This document shows, piece after piece, positions 49,557 through 57,630 of a DNA stretch of 64,000 bases; position 1 is the first letter of the stretch, and each line of letters starts with the position of its first letter. The translations under genes and the position numbers were made by a program. The notes beneath the pieces are model-generated. The model ran no database searches. It was not told where the DNA came from and worked only from the letters and a program-made list of their open reading frames with translations. The stretch lies in IMG/VR virus record IMGVR_UViG_3300047457_000974, positions 1-64,000 of that record, one strand, 5' to 3'. The stretch is from a virus.

Positions 49557-49769
49557 TCAGGCAGCGGCGTCGCGGACGACTGCAACGCGCAGCGTGCCGC
49601 CGCACAAGCGGTTCGCCAGCGCCCGGAGAGCGTTCGCGTCGGTGCGGGTGCGGAATGTATCGGCGCTCGTGATGCGGCAGAGCTCAGGCAGGCGGTTGGG
49701 GTTCAGGCGGACGCCGAACGTCCAGCGGCTGCCGTCGTGACACTCGACTCGGTAGGTGGTGTTGGCCAT
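49557..49769 (-). CDS. Small hypothetical protein, cassette 5
   Basis: A 70-residue protein (MANTTYRVECHDGSRWTFGV, LCRITSADTFRTRTDANALR). Compact alpha/beta pattern. No family recognised. Confidence 0.65.
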   Translation of the reverse strand: MANTTYRVECHDGSRWTFGVRLNPNRLPELCRITSADTFRTRTDANALRALANRLCGGTLRVAVVRDAAA

Positions 49770-49829
49770 GGGTCCTGTGTGGTGTGGGTGGTGGTGTGCC
49801 GGGATGGGCTCCCGGCGGGCCGTGATGAG
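49770..49829 (-). repeat. Repeated intergenic element, copy 4
   Basis: GTGTGGTGTGGGTGGTGGTG, CCGGGATGGG and CTCCCGGCGGGCCGTG between genes at 49557 and 49830. Most like copy 3. Confidence 0.75.
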
Positions 49830-50078
49830 TCAGAACGAGTGGTGGTCGTGGATGGTGTTGTCTGCAGGGCGCAAGCCTTTGCCGCGCAGATCGCTGTAGC
49901 GCTGGCGCATGATGCCGATCCAGTTGCAGCCAGAAGACAGGAGCTGCCAGTTGCCGGCGTCGTCTTTGACGTAACGGCGGCAGTAGGCCTGATGGCCGCC
50001 GCAAGGCTGAAACTCGTAGCGCGCTTGGCCATTGACGGTTTCAAGCGCGAAGTAGGCGGGGAAGGTGGCGGTGGTCAT
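49830..50078 (-). CDS. Small hypothetical protein, cassette 6
   Basis: An 82-residue protein (MTTATFPAYFALETVNGQAR, CNWIGIMRQRYSDLRGKGLR). More AT-rich than its neighbours. No family recognised. Confidence 0.65.
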   Translation of the reverse strand: MTTATFPAYFALETVNGQARYEFQPCGGHQAYCRRYVKDDAGNWQLLSSGCNWIGIMRQRYSDLRGKGLRPADNTIHDHHSF

Positions 50079-50149
50079 GGCCGGTGGTGTGGTGGTGGTG
50101 TGGTGGTTGGCCGGGATTGGAGACGGCTCCCGGCGGGCCGTGGAAGCGA
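50079..50149 (-). repeat. Repeated intergenic element, copy 5
   Basis: GTGGTGTGGTGGTTGGCC, CCGGGATTGGAGACGG and CTCCCGGCGGGCCGTG between genes at 49830 and 50150. Most like copy 2. Confidence 0.8.
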
Positions 50150-50347
50150 TCAGGGCCCGTTGCCCTCCAGGCAATCCTCCAGAGAGGCGCAGGCGCTGAC
50201 CAGTTCGGCGATCAGCGGGTGTGCGTCCTCGATGACGGCCCATTGCGCATCGCTGTAGGCGTCGCGGATCGCCTGCATCGCATTCGCGACATCGGCGCTG
50301 GCTTCAACAACGTGAGCCAGATGGATCAGGGAATTGGCGAGGCTCAT
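50150..50347 (-). CDS. Small hypothetical helical protein
   Basis: A 65-residue helical protein (MSLANSLIHLAHVVEASADV, AIRDAYSDAQWAVIEDAHPL). ATG 50347 is chosen because of its CCACCACCC leader. It is the first gene of the cassette series. No family recognised. Confidence 0.6.
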   Translation of the reverse strand: MSLANSLIHLAHVVEASADVANAMQAIRDAYSDAQWAVIEDAHPLIAELVSACASLEDCLEGNGP

Positions 50348-50372
50348 GGGGTGGTGGTGCGGTGGCTTCACC

Positions 50373-50393
50373 ACATTAGCCCGTAGCGTGACA
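50373..50393 (-). promoter_or_regulatory. 21-bp promoter-like direct repeat, copy 2
   Basis: Same 21 bases as at 49224, with leftward -10-like TAATGT. It lies 26 bases upstream of the start at 50347. Confidence 0.5.
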
Positions 50394-50420
50394 GGGTGGC
50401 AACCCTGCCGGCCGGTCAGC

Positions 50421-50714
50421 TCACCATTTCGCTCGATCCGCCCAGTACGCAGCGCTCATCTTCCCCTTCGCGATGTTCTTCGCGTGCCTGGCCTTGAAAC
50501 TCGCCCGCCGGGCCTTGGCCGCCGCGCTCTCCCCCTTGCGGGCCGGGCTGCCGGTCACTCCCTGCTGGCCGAACCGGATCAGCTGGTAGCGGCCACCATC
50601 GGCCGCCATCACCATGTGGCTCTTGGTGGGGTGCTTCGGCGTGCGCTTCGGCTTGTTGACGCCCTCCAGGCCCAGGCGGGCCATGGTGGCGCGGACGCGT
50701 TCGGGGACTGTCAT
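50421..50714 (-). CDS. Small basic phage protein (RFG ... SFKARH type)
   Basis: A 97-residue protein. GRYQLIRFGQQGVTGSP, then ARRASFKARHAKNIAKGKMS and YWADRAKW form a pattern that recurs in small basic proteins of many phages. Function is not known to me. ATGA overlap with the gene at 50711. Confidence 0.65.
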   Translation of the reverse strand: MTVPERVRATMARLGLEGVNKPKRTPKHPTKSHMVMAADGGRYQLIRFGQQGVTGSPARKGESAAAKARRASFKARHAKNIAKGKMSAAYWADRAKW

Positions 50715-50976
50715 GTAGGCAGGTTGCCGGCCTCCATCAACTCCTCAGACACCATCTCAAGCCAGGCTTTGCTCAGGTGCTGCCCCTGCGCCATGCCCTG
50801 CTCAAACTCGTCTGGCGGCTCTCTGGTCAGCTCCTGAATAGGCAGGTGCTGCGCCAGGGCCCAGAGCATGTCCGCCGCCATGCACAAACGGGTCGGCTCG
50901 TGGTCGTAGCTGCGACGCATCGCAGACAGGACGGCCGCAGCGGCGGAGCTCAGCGGCGGGCGGTTGGGGTGGTCAT
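50711..50976 (-). pseudogene. Small protein with a probable 1-base frameshift near the start
   Basis: The natural-looking sequence (PLSSAAAAVLSAMRRSYDHE, LCMAADMLWALAQ) has no good start in frame until ATG 50920. An ATG at 50976 overlaps the previous stop as ATGA, as is usual here, but meets a stop after eight codons. One extra C in the run just after it would join MTTP to NRPPLSSAAAA in frame. If no error exists, the gene runs 50711-50920 with 69 residues. Confidence 0.5.
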
Positions 50977-51200
50977 GGTTGGGGTTCCGGGGTGGCGCTT
51001 GCAGGGTGAAACAGAGTGACAGAGGCCGGCAGGGAATAGCACCTACCTGTGTTCACATCGCCTGAAACAACAACAGAATCACTGCCCAGGTGAACGTCGA
51101 TCACCTTGACGGGTCCGTAGACATCATCACTGGCCATGTGTTGGTGCATAACCGACCGGCCAATCAGGGCCGCAAGCTGCGATGGGGTGCGGTTAATCAT
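50973..51200 (-). CDS. Hypothetical protein
   Basis: A 75-residue protein (MINRTPSQLAALIGRSVMHQ, VYGPVKVIDVHLGSDSVVVS). ATG 51200 overlaps the previous stop. It has a small beta-barrel-like pattern. No family recognised. Confidence 0.55.
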   Translation of the reverse strand: MINRTPSQLAALIGRSVMHQHMASDDVYGPVKVIDVHLGSDSVVVSGDVNTGRCYSLPASVTLFHPASATPEPQP

Positions 51201-51871
51201 CACTTCACCTCCCCCGCAGGCAGCGGCATGGGCGTGGGGCTTAAGTCAGCCTTGTTTTCCAGTTCCTGCAAGCGCTTCAGTGCGGCGCGGATGGTGTCAA
51301 ACCGTTTGATTTTCTTATGGCCTGTTACCGGCATGAGTAGAACCACAGTTCGCTCCAGCTCCTTCAACGCCAACTCCGCCACATCCCTCGCAGCCATCGG
51401 CGCGGGCGCAGCTTCATCGACCCGCTCGCCAATGACCTGCGCTGCCCAGGTCAACATCCCGGCGTCGGTTGGTTGGCCCGCATCTGCAGCCTGGCAGGCC
51501 TGTTCGGACAGCCAGGCGATCAGCGAGCCAACCGCCTCGATGGATGGGCCAGGGCCGACCATTTTCGTGGCGTCAGGAGAATGGTGGCCCCAGCGGGCCA
51601 GGACGGCACGGGCGAACTTAAAGGCGTCCAACGATTCGCCGGGCTCCCAGCCATCTTCGCGGAACCACATCGCCAGCAGGTCTTCATCGCTAGGCTCCCC
51701 AACGACGGAGGCCGGTTCCCTGCCCTCGGGCACAGCCGGTCCATCTGCCTCAGCGGCCAGGGCAGCGCGGGCGCGGTCAAGCAGAGCTTTGTAGGTGCCA
51801 GAGGCAGCCTCTCCTGTTGATGCCAGCCCATCGGCCATCTCCTCACACAGCGCTCTCCAATCAGTACTCAT
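51200..51871 (-). CDS. Hypothetical protein with repeated helical segments
   Basis: A 223-residue protein (MSTDWRALCEEMADGLASTG, LLAMWFREDGWEPGESLDAF). The start DWRALCEEMADGL and the following helical pattern are common in early proteins of cyanobacterial phages and prophages, function unknown. It overlaps the end of the gene at 51861. Confidence 0.6.
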   Translation of the reverse strand: MSTDWRALCEEMADGLASTGEAASGTYKALLDRARAALAAEADGPAVPEGREPASVVGEPSDEDLLAMWFREDGWEPGESLDAFKFARAVLARWGHHSPDATKMVGPGPSIEAVGSLIAWLSEQACQAADAGQPTDAGMLTWAAQVIGERVDEAAPAPMAARDVAELALKELERTVVLLMPVTGHKKIKRFDTIRAALKRLQELENKADLSPTPMPLPAGEVK

Positions 51872-52040
51872 CGTGGTATCTCGGTGTGGTGGGTCTGATG
51901 TGAATGATCTCCGCCGTGGGGTGCAGCTTCCGCCACAGCCAGCCGGCGGACCACTGGCCGTGGGCTTTGATCCGATAGTCGCGGGTGCGGGAGGCATCGA
52001 GCCTGACCGTCACCCACCAGTCGCACAGATCAGGACGCAT
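51861..52040 (-). CDS. Small hypothetical protein
   Basis: A 59-residue basic, Trp-rich protein (MRPDLCDWWVTVRLDASRTR, WSAGWLWRKLHPTAEIIHIR). It overlaps the upstream gene by 11 bases and the downstream start by 11 bases. The protein-like composition supports it. No family recognised. Confidence 0.6.
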   Translation of the reverse strand: MRPDLCDWWVTVRLDASRTRDYRIKAHGQWSAGWLWRKLHPTAEIIHIRPTTPRYHDEY

Positions 52041-52254
52041 CTCGCATCTGCTGTAGCAGCCGCTCAGCGGCCTCCAGCACCCACGGCAGCTCCTCGGGAT
52101 CCAGCTCGATCTCCTGATCTTCCTGCTGCAGGCGGATGAAGAAACCGCCGGCTCGATCGCCGGCCAGTTGCACCTTGACGGCCTTGTAGCTCAGGGGATC
52201 GTCCGTGGCCGAATGCACGGCGATGTCCGTGATGGTGGTGCGATGCTCAGCCAT
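52030..52254 (-). CDS. Small hypothetical protein after the beta clamp gene
   Basis: A 74-residue acidic protein (YKAVKVQLAGDRAGGFFIRL, LDPEELPWVLEAAERLLQQM). The start overlaps the dnaN stop by 8 bases. No family recognised. Confidence 0.6.
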   Translation of the reverse strand: MAEHRTTITDIAVHSATDDPLSYKAVKVQLAGDRAGGFFIRLQQEDQEIELDPEELPWVLEAAERLLQQMRDAS

Positions 52255-53362
52255 TGCGCACCTGCACCGGCATCACCAGGTACTGGAAGCCCGAATCGTC
52301 CTCCACCGGCTCCAGCACGACCGGTGCGGTGGCTGCGTTGGCCTGCAGGACAACCTGATCGGCGCCGATCGCCTTCAGCCCCTCCAGCAGGTAGCGCACG
52401 TTGAACGCAATCGTTTCGGCCTCGCCAGTGATCACCGCAGCCAGCGACTCGGACCCGCGGCCCAGTTCCTGTGCATCGGCGCGGACGGTCACCTGGTTCC
52501 GGTCGGGGTCAATGGTCAGCTTCACCACGTTGTTGTGCGGATCAGCCAGTACCGCGACCCGATCCAATGCCGCCAGCAGCGTCCGGCGGTTGATCACGAT
52601 GCTGCGGCTGAAGCCACCGGGGATCAACTGCCGGTAGTTGGGATAGGTGCCCTCCAGGATCCTGGTGGTGAGCAGCCTGTCGCCGCTGATCAGCACCGCC
52701 TGGCCCTTGTCGGCGAACAGCTGCAGGCTGCCGCCGTTGCCGCCCAGCAGACGCTCCAGCTCTCGCAGCGACCGGGCGGGGATCGTCAGCTTCAGATCAC
52801 CGCCGCTGCTGGAGACGGTCAGCACCGCCAGGCGGTGGCCATCGGTGGCGGCACACTCCAGACCATCGGCACTGAGCTGCAGATGCACACCAGTGAGCAG
52901 CTGCTTCGACTCGTCGCTGCTGCTGGCGAACAGGGTGGAGCGCAGCCCCGCCAGCAGGGCAGCCGCATCGATGGTGATCGGCGCGCCGGTCTGCTGCAGC
53001 GGCAGGTCGGGATAGTCGCTGGCCGGCATGCCCCGCAGCTCGTAGCTGCCGGACAGGCTGGTGAGCGTCGCCGTATCGTCACTGGCCGTCAGTGTCACCG
53101 GCGCAGCATCCGGCAGGCGCGACACGATGTCCCCCAGCAGACGGGCCGGCAGGGTGATGCTGCCGCTGGTTTGCACCGCGGCGGCGATGCTGGTCTGGAT
53201 GCCGAGTGACAGATCGAAGCCCGTCAGGCTCAGCCGGCCGGTGGCGGCATCGGCGGTGAGCAGCACGTTGGCCAGCACCGGATGGGTGGGGCGGCTGGAG
53301 ACGGCACGGCTGACGATCTGAAGGCTGGCGCTGAGTTCGGCCTGGGAGGTGGTGAGTTGCAT
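52247..53362 (-). CDS. dnaN: DNA polymerase III beta sliding clamp
   Basis: A 371-residue protein of full bacterial clamp length with three repeats. Signatures are VSRAVSSRPTHPVLANVLLT, DYPDLPLQQTG, AATDGHRLAVL, EGTYPNYRQLIP and the C-terminal YLVMPVQVRNG. It encircles DNA and tethers polymerases. Most phages borrow the host clamp, so an own copy is notable. ATG 53362 (MQLTTSQAELSASLQIVSRA) overlaps the ssb stop. Confidence 0.93.
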   Translation of the reverse strand: MQLTTSQAELSASLQIVSRAVSSRPTHPVLANVLLTADAATGRLSLTGFDLSLGIQTSIAAAVQTSGSITLPARLLGDIVSRLPDAAPVTLTASDDTATLTSLSGSYELRGMPASDYPDLPLQQTGAPITIDAAALLAGLRSTLFASSSDESKQLLTGVHLQLSADGLECAATDGHRLAVLTVSSSGGDLKLTIPARSLRELERLLGGNGGSLQLFADKGQAVLISGDRLLTTRILEGTYPNYRQLIPGGFSRSIVINRRTLLAALDRVAVLADPHNNVVKLTIDPDRNQVTVRADAQELGRGSESLAAVITGEAETIAFNVRYLLEGLKAIGADQVVLQANAATAPVVLEPVEDDSGFQYLVMPVQVRNG

Positions 53363-53847
53363 CAGAACGGCACCTCGCTGGCATCGAAACCATTGGCTGC
53401 AGGCGCCGGGCTGGCCTGCCATACCGGCGCTGCTGCGGTTGCGTTACCGGAGCCGGCTGGAGCGGCAGGAGCCGGGGCCTGGCCTGCAGGCTGGCCGGCC
53501 TGGCGCAGCACGCGCCACGTCTCGGCTTTGATCACGAGCGCCACCTTTGGCTCACCATCACGGGTGGTGTACTGCTCGCTTTTGACGCGGCCGATCACCT
53601 CCACCAGGTCGCCGCGGTGGGCGTTGTCGCCGAAGGCTTGAGCCTCTTCGTTCCAGAGCTCAACCTTGAACCAGTCGGTTTTGTCCTTCTCGTCACGCTT
53701 GGCATCAGGCCAGCTGATCGCCATGCGGGCATTGCAGACGGAGCTGCCGGACTCAAAAAATCGCAGCTCGGGCTCGGCGCCGAGCCGCCCGACAAACCGG
53801 TGCGACTCGGACCGCGCCACTGTGGCGAGGATTTCAATGGCTTTCAT
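53362..53847 (-). CDS. ssb: Single-stranded DNA-binding protein
   Basis: A 161-residue SSB. The OB fold spans residues 1-110 (FVGRLGAEPELRFFESGSSV, WFKVELWNEEAQAFGDN, LVEVIGRVKSEQYT). A flexible Gly/Ala/Pro linker ends in DASEVPF, an acidic tip like that of bacterial SSBs which binds partner proteins. ATGA overlap with the RecT-like gene. Confidence 0.9.
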   Translation of the reverse strand: MKAIEILATVARSESHRFVGRLGAEPELRFFESGSSVCNARMAISWPDAKRDEKDKTDWFKVELWNEEAQAFGDNAHRGDLVEVIGRVKSEQYTTRDGEPKVALVIKAETWRVLRQAGQPAGQAPAPAAPAGSGNATAAAPVWQASPAPAANGFDASEVPF

Positions 53848-54767
53848 CAGGATTCAGCGGTGGGGTCGGAATCGGTCCAAGTTGCCGGCATGTCGTCGTC
53901 GGCAGCGATGGTCAGCGCTGCACCTGCAGCGTTAAACCGGTCGGCGGTTTCCTGCGTCACGCCGGATTTCGCCAGTCGGGCCAGGATGTTGGGCGGCAAC
54001 GCATCCAGGCTGGTGGCCTCGCCGCTGCTCAGCTCCTGGCACAGGGCCAGGATGCCGTCGGGAGTCATCCCACGGGCCTCGCAGGCGCGGCGGGCACCGG
54101 CGGCCAGCTCCTCAGGGGTGCTCAGCGTGCGCTGCTGGGTGCGGTGGGGCGGCAGCTCTTCGGCGATGGTGGCGACGACCACGCCGTTCTCATCGATCTG
54201 CCCTTGGGCGCCCAGCTCCTCCGGGGTGAAGGCGCCCATGCCGCCGAGAGCATCGGGGCAGTGAGTGCGCATCCCGGCGGTGAGGCAGCGGGCGAACAGC
54301 ATCGCTTCTGGATACTGCGCCCACGGGCCGGATCCCTTCACCAGGCCGGCGCGCTTGGCCATCTCCATGGTGAACGTCTCGATGCCCAGCTCCTCACGGC
54401 CGGCGAGGAACCGGATGCGGCAGACCTGCTCGGTCTTCTCCAGCACCCGGTAGTCGTACAGCGGGTGGCGCTTGATCGCCTGCGCGAGCAGGTTGGCGCC
54501 AAACCCGGGGCGGCCGTTGATCACGGTGACGCCCGCGATCGAGGCGAACGGCGCGAAACCGGCCTCAGCCCCGGCGAGGATCTTGGTGGCGCACTCGGCC
54601 ATGTGTGCGTCGGGGTTGTTGCTGCGACCGAACAGGCCGGAGGCGCTAAAGATCCGCGCCAGGCGCTGCAGCTCGTCGATGCCAGACAGCCGCAGGCTGA
54701 AGCTGGCGCCCTGCTGCAGTGCCAGGGCGTTGCCGTTGGTGGTAGCCAGTGCCGATGGGGGGGACAT
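53847..54767 (-). CDS. RecT-like single-strand annealing protein
   Basis: A 306-residue protein. The pattern NGRPGFGANLLAQAIKRHPL, ETFTMEMAKRAGLVKGSGPW, YPEAMLFARCLTAGMRTHCP and GGMGAFTPEEL matches the RecT-type annealing proteins encoded by many phages. It lies next to ssb and a VRR-NUC nuclease, a usual recombination set. ATG 54767 is preceded by CCACACCACC. The operator-like site 4 lies upstream. Confidence 0.75.
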   Translation of the reverse strand: MSPPSALATTNGNALALQQGASFSLRLSGIDELQRLARIFSASGLFGRSNNPDAHMAECATKILAGAEAGFAPFASIAGVTVINGRPGFGANLLAQAIKRHPLYDYRVLEKTEQVCRIRFLAGREELGIETFTMEMAKRAGLVKGSGPWAQYPEAMLFARCLTAGMRTHCPDALGGMGAFTPEELGAQGQIDENGVVVATIAEELPPHRTQQRTLSTPEELAAGARRACEARGMTPDGILALCQELSSGEATSLDALPPNILARLAKSGVTQETADRFNAAGAALTIAADDDMPATWTDSDPTAES

Positions 54768-54794
54768 GGCGCGGTGGTGTGGTGGCCACGCAAT

Positions 54795-54816
54795 CGTAGC
54801 GCAACGGAACCGGAGC
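54795..54816. promoter_or_regulatory. Operator-like site 4 (degenerate)
   Basis: GTAGCGCAACGGAACCGGAGC, with a conserved right half and a changed left half. It shares the form of the second copy at 47738. It lies between the leftward RecT-like gene and the rightward gene at 54893. Confidence 0.5.
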
Positions 54817-54892
54817 GGTACAGTAGGGGGCAACGTGCGTCAGTGGTACGACCATACCGCTATCCTGCAGCACGACCACCACGCCATAGCCC

Positions 54893-55111
54893 ATGATTCG
54901 CATTCACGCCTCAAACGCTATCGAAGCCGACGCCGCATGGAACATGGCAATCGGCGCCAGCTTGCCATGCGAGATTTATCTCGATGGTGCTGGATTGTTG
55001 GCTGTAGTAGAGCGTGATTCTGTCAGTCGTCAGTTGCGCCTCCGCCGGACTGCCGACGATCACGCGACAGCTCCTCGTACAGCTCTATCGGTCCGTAGTC
55101 ACTCGCGGTGA
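54893..55111 (+). CDS. Hypothetical small rightward protein
   Basis: A 72-residue protein (MIRIHASNAIEADAAWNMAI, SLPCEIYLDGAGLLAVVERD). The last 29 codons overlap a leftward gene. It is divergent from the recombination operon. No family recognised. Confidence 0.4.
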   Translation: MIRIHASNAIEADAAWNMAIGASLPCEIYLDGAGLLAVVERDSVSRQLRLRRTADDHATAPRTALSVRSHSR

Positions 55112-55835
55112 GGCCTCGCAAGCCGGCGACGACGCCGGCTAATCCACACAACTCTGCCTCGATTTCGGCGCTGTCATAGCTGGTGGCGCCAATCAGTACC
55201 GACGCGAACCGATCGCGTCGCTCTCGATCCGCTATCGGATACAGGCGCACTAAGTGCCGCACCTGATCTCGCGGTGACTCAGTGGAGACCAGTCCCAGCA
55301 GCAGCCAGCACAGCTCATCGGAGAGTTGTGGCCCTTCGTTGGGCGCCAGGATCGGGCTGGTCACGCACGGCAGATTCAGATAGCCGGTCGCTATGTCGAA
55401 CCAGTCCGCTGGTCGCAGCGGTTCAGTCGGGTAGTCGGGATGCGCCAGCCAAATGGCGCGATCTAACCACTCAGCCCGTACCCTGTTTTTCGTGAGCGGG
55501 CCGAGCTTGCTGATTGCGGCGTGTTCACCTTGGGTCTGCCACAACCAGATGGCCTCATTCGCGCAGCCGCAAGCGTCGAGGTAGCGGGTTGGAATCTCGC
55601 GGCCGAATGCGTTGCGACGCAAATGGCTGATTTTCCCATCGCTGAGCCAGCCGGAATGATCCAGCCCCCAGTCGGCAATGCGGCTCAACTGCCTGGTGGT
55701 CAGGTCTGACCGCATGATCCAGTGGTTCAAAACGCTGGCCAAATGGGCCTTGCCACGCTGGTGGCGATCGACGGCGGGCAGGCTCGGCCGGATCCGGCGT
55801 GTGCGCTCAGCAGACGGCTCGGGAGGGTTGGACAT
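55023..55835 (-). CDS. HTH-containing protein, candidate repressor
   Basis: A 270-residue protein from ATG 55835 (or 284 residues from ATG 55877). The N-terminal region has an HTH-like stretch (LTTRQLSRIADWGLDHSGWL, SDGKISHLRRN). The rest is helical and Trp-rich. Together with an inverted repeat just upstream at 55882, this suggests an autoregulated DNA-binding protein. Lysogeny control is possible but not shown. Confidence 0.55.
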   Translation of the reverse strand: MSNPPEPSAERTRRIRPSLPAVDRHQRGKAHLASVLNHWIMRSDLTTRQLSRIADWGLDHSGWLSDGKISHLRRNAFGREIPTRYLDACGCANEAIWLWQTQGEHAAISKLGPLTKNRVRAEWLDRAIWLAHPDYPTEPLRPADWFDIATGYLNLPCVTSPILAPNEGPQLSDELCWLLLGLVSTESPRDQVRHLVRLYPIADRERRDRFASVLIGATSYDSAEIEAELCGLAGVVAGLRGLTASDYGPIELYEELSRDRRQSGGGATDD

Positions 55836-55881
55836 CGGGCACGACCACGCCTCGTGAGAGGCGATCGAGATTTTCATTCCC

Positions 55882-55907
55882 GTAGCGTACCGGCAGCAGA
55901 GCGCTAC
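55882..55907. promoter_or_regulatory. Inverted repeat upstream of the HTH gene
   Basis: GTAGCG and CGCTAC are perfect arms 14 bases apart. The left arm is part of the leftward ACGCTACGGG core shared with the promoter-like repeats at 49224 and 50373. Confidence 0.5.
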
Positions 55908-56248
55908 AGCCCGGCGGTGATCCGCATTGCGTCATCGATGCTCCGAGCGATTCCCGCGCGGCCGCCAGCTTGACGGACGTGATCCAGGAACGCAGCCTGC
56001 TCCGGTGTCGGCCGGCCCGTGGGGGTCTTGACCTCCACGGCGGTGAAGACGGCGATGCGCTGGCCCACCATGTCGGGCGTCACCTCGACGGTGGTGTAGC
56101 CGATCAGGTCGGCGGAGCCCTTGCACAGGCCGAAGCGCACCATGCGGCCATTGGCGTCAGGCAGGCAGCCGGTGTTGTTCCTCCACAGGCGGGCGGCACC
56201 GCGGCCGAGGGCCAGGAGGATGCGTTGCTGGAGGGCTTGCTCGGTCAC
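55904..56248 (-). CDS. VRR-NUC domain nuclease
   Basis: A 114-residue stand-alone VRR-NUC protein from GTG 56248. Motifs are LWRNNTG, GLCKGSADLIGY and the catalytic FTAVEVKTPTGRPTPEQ, then FLDHVRQAGGRAGIA. It probably resolves branched DNA. GTGA overlap with the helicase stop ties it to replication and recombination. Confidence 0.85.
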   Translation of the reverse strand: MTEQALQQRILLALGRGAARLWRNNTGCLPDANGRMVRFGLCKGSADLIGYTTVEVTPDMVGQRIAVFTAVEVKTPTGRPTPEQAAFLDHVRQAGGRAGIARSIDDAMRITAGL

Positions 56249-57630
56249 GCCACTCGGCTCCAATGCCCCTTGGCTTGCCGCGCCGCCATCACATGCTGCG
56301 CCCACCCTCGGGGGTTCTTCATGCCGCGGCGCTTGCCGACTTCCACCAGCTGCTCCAGGGTTTGCGCAGTGCCCTGCTCCGCCCGGCGCTCCCGCTGCTC
56401 GGCCTGGCGCTGCAGCTCCCGCAGCTCCCCCTCTACGTGCTGCAGCTCCCGGCGCTCGGGCGCAAACCGGTGCTGGCACTCGGGGCACACCTGCGCCTGG
56501 CTGCTGATGGCGCTGAAGCACGCCGGGCAGACCTTGACGCTGGGAGCCGCCTCGCGCTGACGCTTGCTAATCCCCTCCAGGGTCCACTCCCGATCGTCCA
56601 GGTGGTGGCCATTCCGCAGGCAGTTGCCGACGTGATCGAGCACCACGGCCACCTTGCCGGGCTGTGGCCTGAGGCAACGGCCGATCATCTGCAGGTGCAG
56701 GCTCACGCTCTGAGTAGGCCGCAGGAGGATGCAGCCGGCGACGCTCGGCACGTCTACGCCCTCGCCGATCAGGGCGCAGCTGGTGAGCACCTTCAGGCGG
56801 CCGGCGCCCAGGTCCGCCAACCGCTGCTCCCTGGTGGCGGCGTCCATCGTGCCGTCGATGCTCGCCGCGGTGATCCCGTGGCTCTGGAACAGCTCCGCCA
56901 CCGCTTCGGCGTGCGCGACTGAGCAGCAGAACGCAATCGCCGTCTGACCATTCAGGTGCTGCCGGTAGTGGCTCACCGCATCGCCCATCGCCTGGCCGCT
57001 GCGCAGCGCATCCTCTGCATCGCGCATGTCGAAGTCGCCCATCCGCTTCCGCAACCCCTGCACCTGGAAGCCCGGCGGGGCCAGGACGCGGGCCGGGGCC
57101 AGATAGCCGCGATCGGTCAGCCATGCCGGCGTGGGGCCCAGCACCATCGCTGAGTACCACTCGCCCAGGCCCCGGCCATCGGTGCGGCAGGGCGTGGCCG
57201 TGACGCCGAGCACCTTCGCGCTGGCGCAGTGGATCAGCACCGTGGCCCAGGTGCCGGCATTGCTGTGGTGGCACTCGTCAACCACCAGCAGGCGGAACCA
57301 GTCGGGCGGGATGTGGCGCAGGCGGCGGGCGATCGTCTGGACTGAGGCGACCTGCACGGGCTGGGACAGGTCCATCGATCGGCCGGCGGCGATCAGGCCA
57401 TGCCGGATGCCCATGGCCGTGAGGCTGGCGCTGGCCTGGCGCAGCAGTTCGGCGCGGTGGACCAGGATGCACACCCTGCCCTTGGTGGCTGCCTGCTGCG
57501 TGATGTAGCTGAATACGACTGTCTTGCCGCCGCCGGTCGGCAGGACAAACAGCACGGCGCGGTGTCCGGTTCCGTAAGCGTGGCGGATGGCGGCAACGGC
57601 GTCCTGTTGGTAGGGGCGGAGCTCAACCAT
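56245..57630 (-). CDS. DEAD/DEAH-type SF2 helicase
   Basis: A 461-residue SF2 helicase: Q-motif region MVELRPYQQDAV, Walker A LPTGGGKT, motif Ia, DECH box (LLVVDECHHSN), motif III GVTATPCRTDG, motif V LTSCALIGEGVDVP and motif VI QMIGRCLRPQPGK. A C-terminal four-cysteine zinc ribbon (CPACFS ... CPECQHRF) and a charged helix follow. It would unwind DNA in phage replication or recombination. Confidence 0.9.
   Translation of the reverse strand: MVELRPYQQDAVAAIRHAYGTGHRAVLFVLPTGGGKTVVFSYITQQAATKGRVCILVHRAELLRQASASLTAMGIRHGLIAAGRSMDLSQPVQVASVQTIARRLRHIPPDWFRLLVVDECHHSNAGTWATVLIHCASAKVLGVTATPCRTDGRGLGEWYSAMVLGPTPAWLTDRGYLAPARVLAPPGFQVQGLRKRMGDFDMRDAEDALRSGQAMGDAVSHYRQHLNGQTAIAFCCSVAHAEAVAELFQSHGITAASIDGTMDAATREQRLADLGAGRLKVLTSCALIGEGVDVPSVAGCILLRPTQSVSLHLQMIGRCLRPQPGKVAVVLDHVGNCLRNGHHLDDREWTLEGISKRQREAAPSVKVCPACFSAISSQAQVCPECQHRFAPERRELQHVEGELRELQRQAEQRERRAEQGTAQTLEQLVEVGKRRGMKNPRGWAQHVMAARQAKGHWSRVA

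Noticed and set aside
48629-50149. Regularly spaced repeats as a CRISPR array
   Set aside because: Repeats are 59-71 bases with unequal spacings of 150-250 bases filled by reading frames; no cas genes are seen.
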